From assembly GCF_014297275.1 (NCBI RefSeq), contig NZ_JACOQK010000001.1, positions 2,170,001 to 2,234,000 on the forward strand: a stretch of DNA of 64,000 nt, read 5' to 3'. Made by a program: the position numbers and the translations under genes. The DNA comes from Clostridium facile (GTDB lineage: Bacteria; Bacillota; Clostridia; Oscillospirales; Ruminococcaceae). The notes below the pieces were generated by a model. The model made no database searches and was not told where the DNA came from. It saw nothing but the letters and a program-made list of their open reading frames with translations. Below are positions 63,731-64,000 of this stretch, one piece after another (position 1 is the stretch's first letter; each line of letters starts with the position of its first letter).

Positions 63731-64000
63731 TTATTCGCCTGATGGTTCCACAGTAACAGCTTGTTCCTTTTCTTTGATGATTTCGGAAATAATTTTTCCA
63801 TGATCCATTTCATGCACTGTATCGCATAAAATCTCAATGTCCTCTTTGCCGTGGCTGGCAATCAAAATGGTTTTTCCTTCTTCCCGAAGGTTCAACAATA
63901 ATTTACGGATTTCATCCACACCATGGTTATCCAAGCCATTCATCGGTTCATCTAGCAACAAAATTTCCGGGTCTTCCATCAAAGCTTGGGCAATCCCCAA
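63731..64000 (-). CDS. ABC transporter ATP-binding protein, C-terminal part, cut by window edge
   Basis: Only the last 89 residues are in the window. Walker B ILLLDEPMNGLDN, the D-loop, the switch His in ASHGKEDIE and an acidic C-terminal tail are visible. The 5' end, Walker A and signature lie outside, so family details cannot be given. Minus strand. Confidence 0.9.
   Translation of the reverse strand: MGIAQALMEDPEILLLDEPMNGLDNHGVDEIRKLLLNLREEGKTILIASHGKEDIEILCDTVHEMDHGKIISEIIKEKEQAVTVEPSGE

Noticed and set aside
1..64000. CRISPR arrays or large tandem repeats
   Set aside because: No regularly spaced short repeats seen anywhere in the window.

Overview
The window looks like chromosome from a low-GC, spore-forming member of the Clostridia, probably a gut Oscillospiraceae/Ruminococcaceae-type bacterium. 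The evidence is the sporulation genes (spoIIP, gpr), a T-box-controlled alaS, Firmicutes-style promoters and Shine-Dalgarno sites, and cell-wall proteins with a C-terminal KTGD-hydrophobic-KK anchor. Species cannot be fixed from sequence alone. Host DNA is AT-rich. One block, about 26.47-37.82 kb, is clearly more GC-rich and foreign.

Layout. 0-8 kb: a CorA-type transporter, then a complete phosphate operon (pstSCAB-phoU and a PhoP/PhoR-like two-component pair). 8-11 kb: small accessory genes, including an overlooked 24-residue hydrophobic peptide module with a decayed tandem copy, an XRE regulator and a SLOG-fold protein. 11-15 kb: alaS, a HIT protein and a phosphoribosyltransferase behind a T-box leader. 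15-20 kb: a 1215-residue surface protein and an AraC regulator. 20-24.5 kb: a decayed XRE paralogue, a CoA-disulfide reductase/rhodanese fusion and a RibD/DHFR-like protein.

24.5-40 kb: a very large secreted glycoside hydrolase gene (intact length 1391 codons) split by an 11,341-bp integrative mobilizable element. Removing the element between its two GTAC junction copies restores a single open frame. All element genes lie on the minus strand: a P-loop kinase, tet(W) with its attenuation leader, a SAM methyltransferase, a sigma factor and HTH pair, MobC, a MOBP-type relaxase, DnaD-like and DnaC-like replication proteins, TnpW and a large serine recombinase. It has no type IV secretion genes, so it should be mobilizable but not self-transmissible. 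A second AraC gene is divergent from the split hydrolase and parallels the AraC plus surface protein unit at 15-20 kb.

41-64 kb: mostly housekeeping. It contains a DUF4234-like or otherwise unassigned membrane protein, a G5/3D cell-wall protein, a MATE transporter, a solitary TIR-domain protein beside a Tyr-Thr-Pro tRNA cluster, gpr-spoIIP, rpsT, alr, an IMP dehydrogenase, an HtrA protease, a nitroreductase, tRNA-Pro, metG-tatD, a lipoprotein and the end of an ABC ATPase cut by the window edge.

The most interesting items are the exact in-frame split of the hydrolase by the tet(W) element, the type I toxin-like peptide pair, the solitary TIR protein with an unassigned N-terminal domain, and the operator-like repeats at the surface protein promoter.
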